The translations under genes and the position numbers were made by a program. A model generated the notes under the pieces. That model did not search any database, was not told where the DNA came from, and worked only from the letters and a program-made list of their open reading frames with translations. From Bacillota bacterium (GTDB lineage: Bacteria > Bacillota > UBA4882 > UBA8346), in the NCBI GenBank assembly GCA_012728785.1, contig JAAYEK010000191.1:1-47855 (forward strand): DNA of 47,855 nucleotides, given 5' to 3'. This document shows positions 47,483 through 47,855 of this stretch, in pieces; the stretch's first letter is position 1; every line of letters starts with the position of its first letter.

Positions 47483-47855
47483 ATGCGATTGGGAGTGCAT
47501 GTTTCGATCGGAAAGGGTTTGGCGGGAGCAGTCGAACAAGCCCAAAATCTTGGTTGTGATGGATTTCAGATGTTTGTGGCCAATCCCCGGGGTTGGGCCA
47601 GAAAACCACTGGCCGAAGAGGATATCGCCTTGTTTAAACAAAGAAGAAAAGCGGCCCGGCATTGGCCGGTCGTAATTCATTTAGCTTATCTTCCCAATCC
47701 GGCTTCGGAAGATCCGGAACTGTATGAAAAGTCCGTTATTACTTTAGCCGAAGAATTTAGACGGGCTAATCTTTTGGAAGCGGACTTTTTGGTATTGCAT
47801 CCCGGCAAAAACAAGGCTCGGCAAGTAGGAATCGAGCGAGTGATTAAAGCGGTAA
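47483..47855 (+). CDS. nfo: Endonuclease IV (3' end outside window)
   Basis: AP endonuclease for base-excision repair; the first 124 residues are present and the frame is open at the right edge. Seen: LGVHVSIGKGLAGAVEQAQ, DGFQMFVANPRGW, VVIHLAYLPNPAS and FLVLHPGK, with the His and Glu positions of the family's metal sites. The start is uncertain: ATG 47483 lacks a well-spaced RBS, and GTG 47471 is in frame. It lies 4 nt after the GT4 stop. Confidence 0.9.
   Translation, partial: MRLGVHVSIGKGLAGAVEQAQNLGCDGFQMFVANPRGWARKPLAEEDIALFKQRRKAARHWPVVIHLAYLPNPASEDPELYEKSVITLAEEFRRANLLEADFLVLHPGKNKARQVGIERVIKAV

Noticed and set aside
1-47855. tRNA, rRNA or CRISPR array
   Set aside because: I saw no cloverleaf, rRNA-like stretch or regularly spaced repeat with unique spacers; faint RNAs could be missed by eye.

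Overview
The window looks like a chromosomal segment of an endospore-forming member of the Bacillota. It carries spoIVB and spo0A side by side, a SpoVD/FtsI-type PBP with PASTA domains, four CotS-like coat kinases, fapR, and the obg-yhbY-proB-nadD-yqeK-rsfS block. MurE has the meso-diaminopimelate signature. Gene order differs from Bacillus and Clostridium (a short dcw cluster without murD, murG or murC, and proB without proA), which suggests a divergent lineage. I cannot name the genus. TTG starts are unusually common.

Left part (1-6350), accessory in character. A Wadjet JetD-like gene runs off the left edge. Next come a zinc-ribbon membrane protein of unknown function and a tightly overlapping four-gene phospholipid cassette (YnbA-like CDP-alcohol phosphotransferase, YnbB/CdsA-like cytidylyltransferase, PlsC-like acyltransferase, DedA-like membrane protein). 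After the cassette lies a decayed, internally deleted second copy of the zinc-ribbon gene, joined at its 5' side to an imperfect CACGAAG palindrome. The cassette is therefore bracketed by direct repeats. A soluble pyrophosphatase on the minus strand follows.

Middle part (6350-18300). This holds a cytoplasmic GH13 enzyme, two poorly known genes (one exported with a TPR-like part), and a membrane pyrophosphatase of the K+-independent type behind a clear promoter. Four CotS-like kinases follow, three leftward and one rightward, the last preceded by a 54-residue membrane protein and followed by a PHP-domain protein.

Right part (18300-47855), housekeeping and sporulation. mraZ lies behind phased AGTGG repeats that look like its operator. 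Then come rsmH-ftsL-spoVD-murE-murF-mraY-ftsW-murA, making peptidoglycan precursors and the septal machinery. A 116-bp MITE-like element with an apparent 8-bp target duplication sits directly after murA. fapR has a promoter overlapped by a palindrome and is followed by fabH. A GAF-GGDEF diguanylate cyclase and a PilZ protein suggest c-di-GMP signalling. The block obg, yhbY, proB, nadD, RRM protein, PilZ, yqeK, rsfS, leuS, YgjP-like peptidase, spoIVB, spo0A, steA, steB, GT2, GT4 ends with the start of an endonuclease IV gene at the right edge.

The most unusual items are the cassette bracketed by a gene and its decayed copy, the MITE after murA, and the two candidate autoregulatory operators (MraZ and FapR). 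Assignments come from reading motifs in the translations; no database search was possible.
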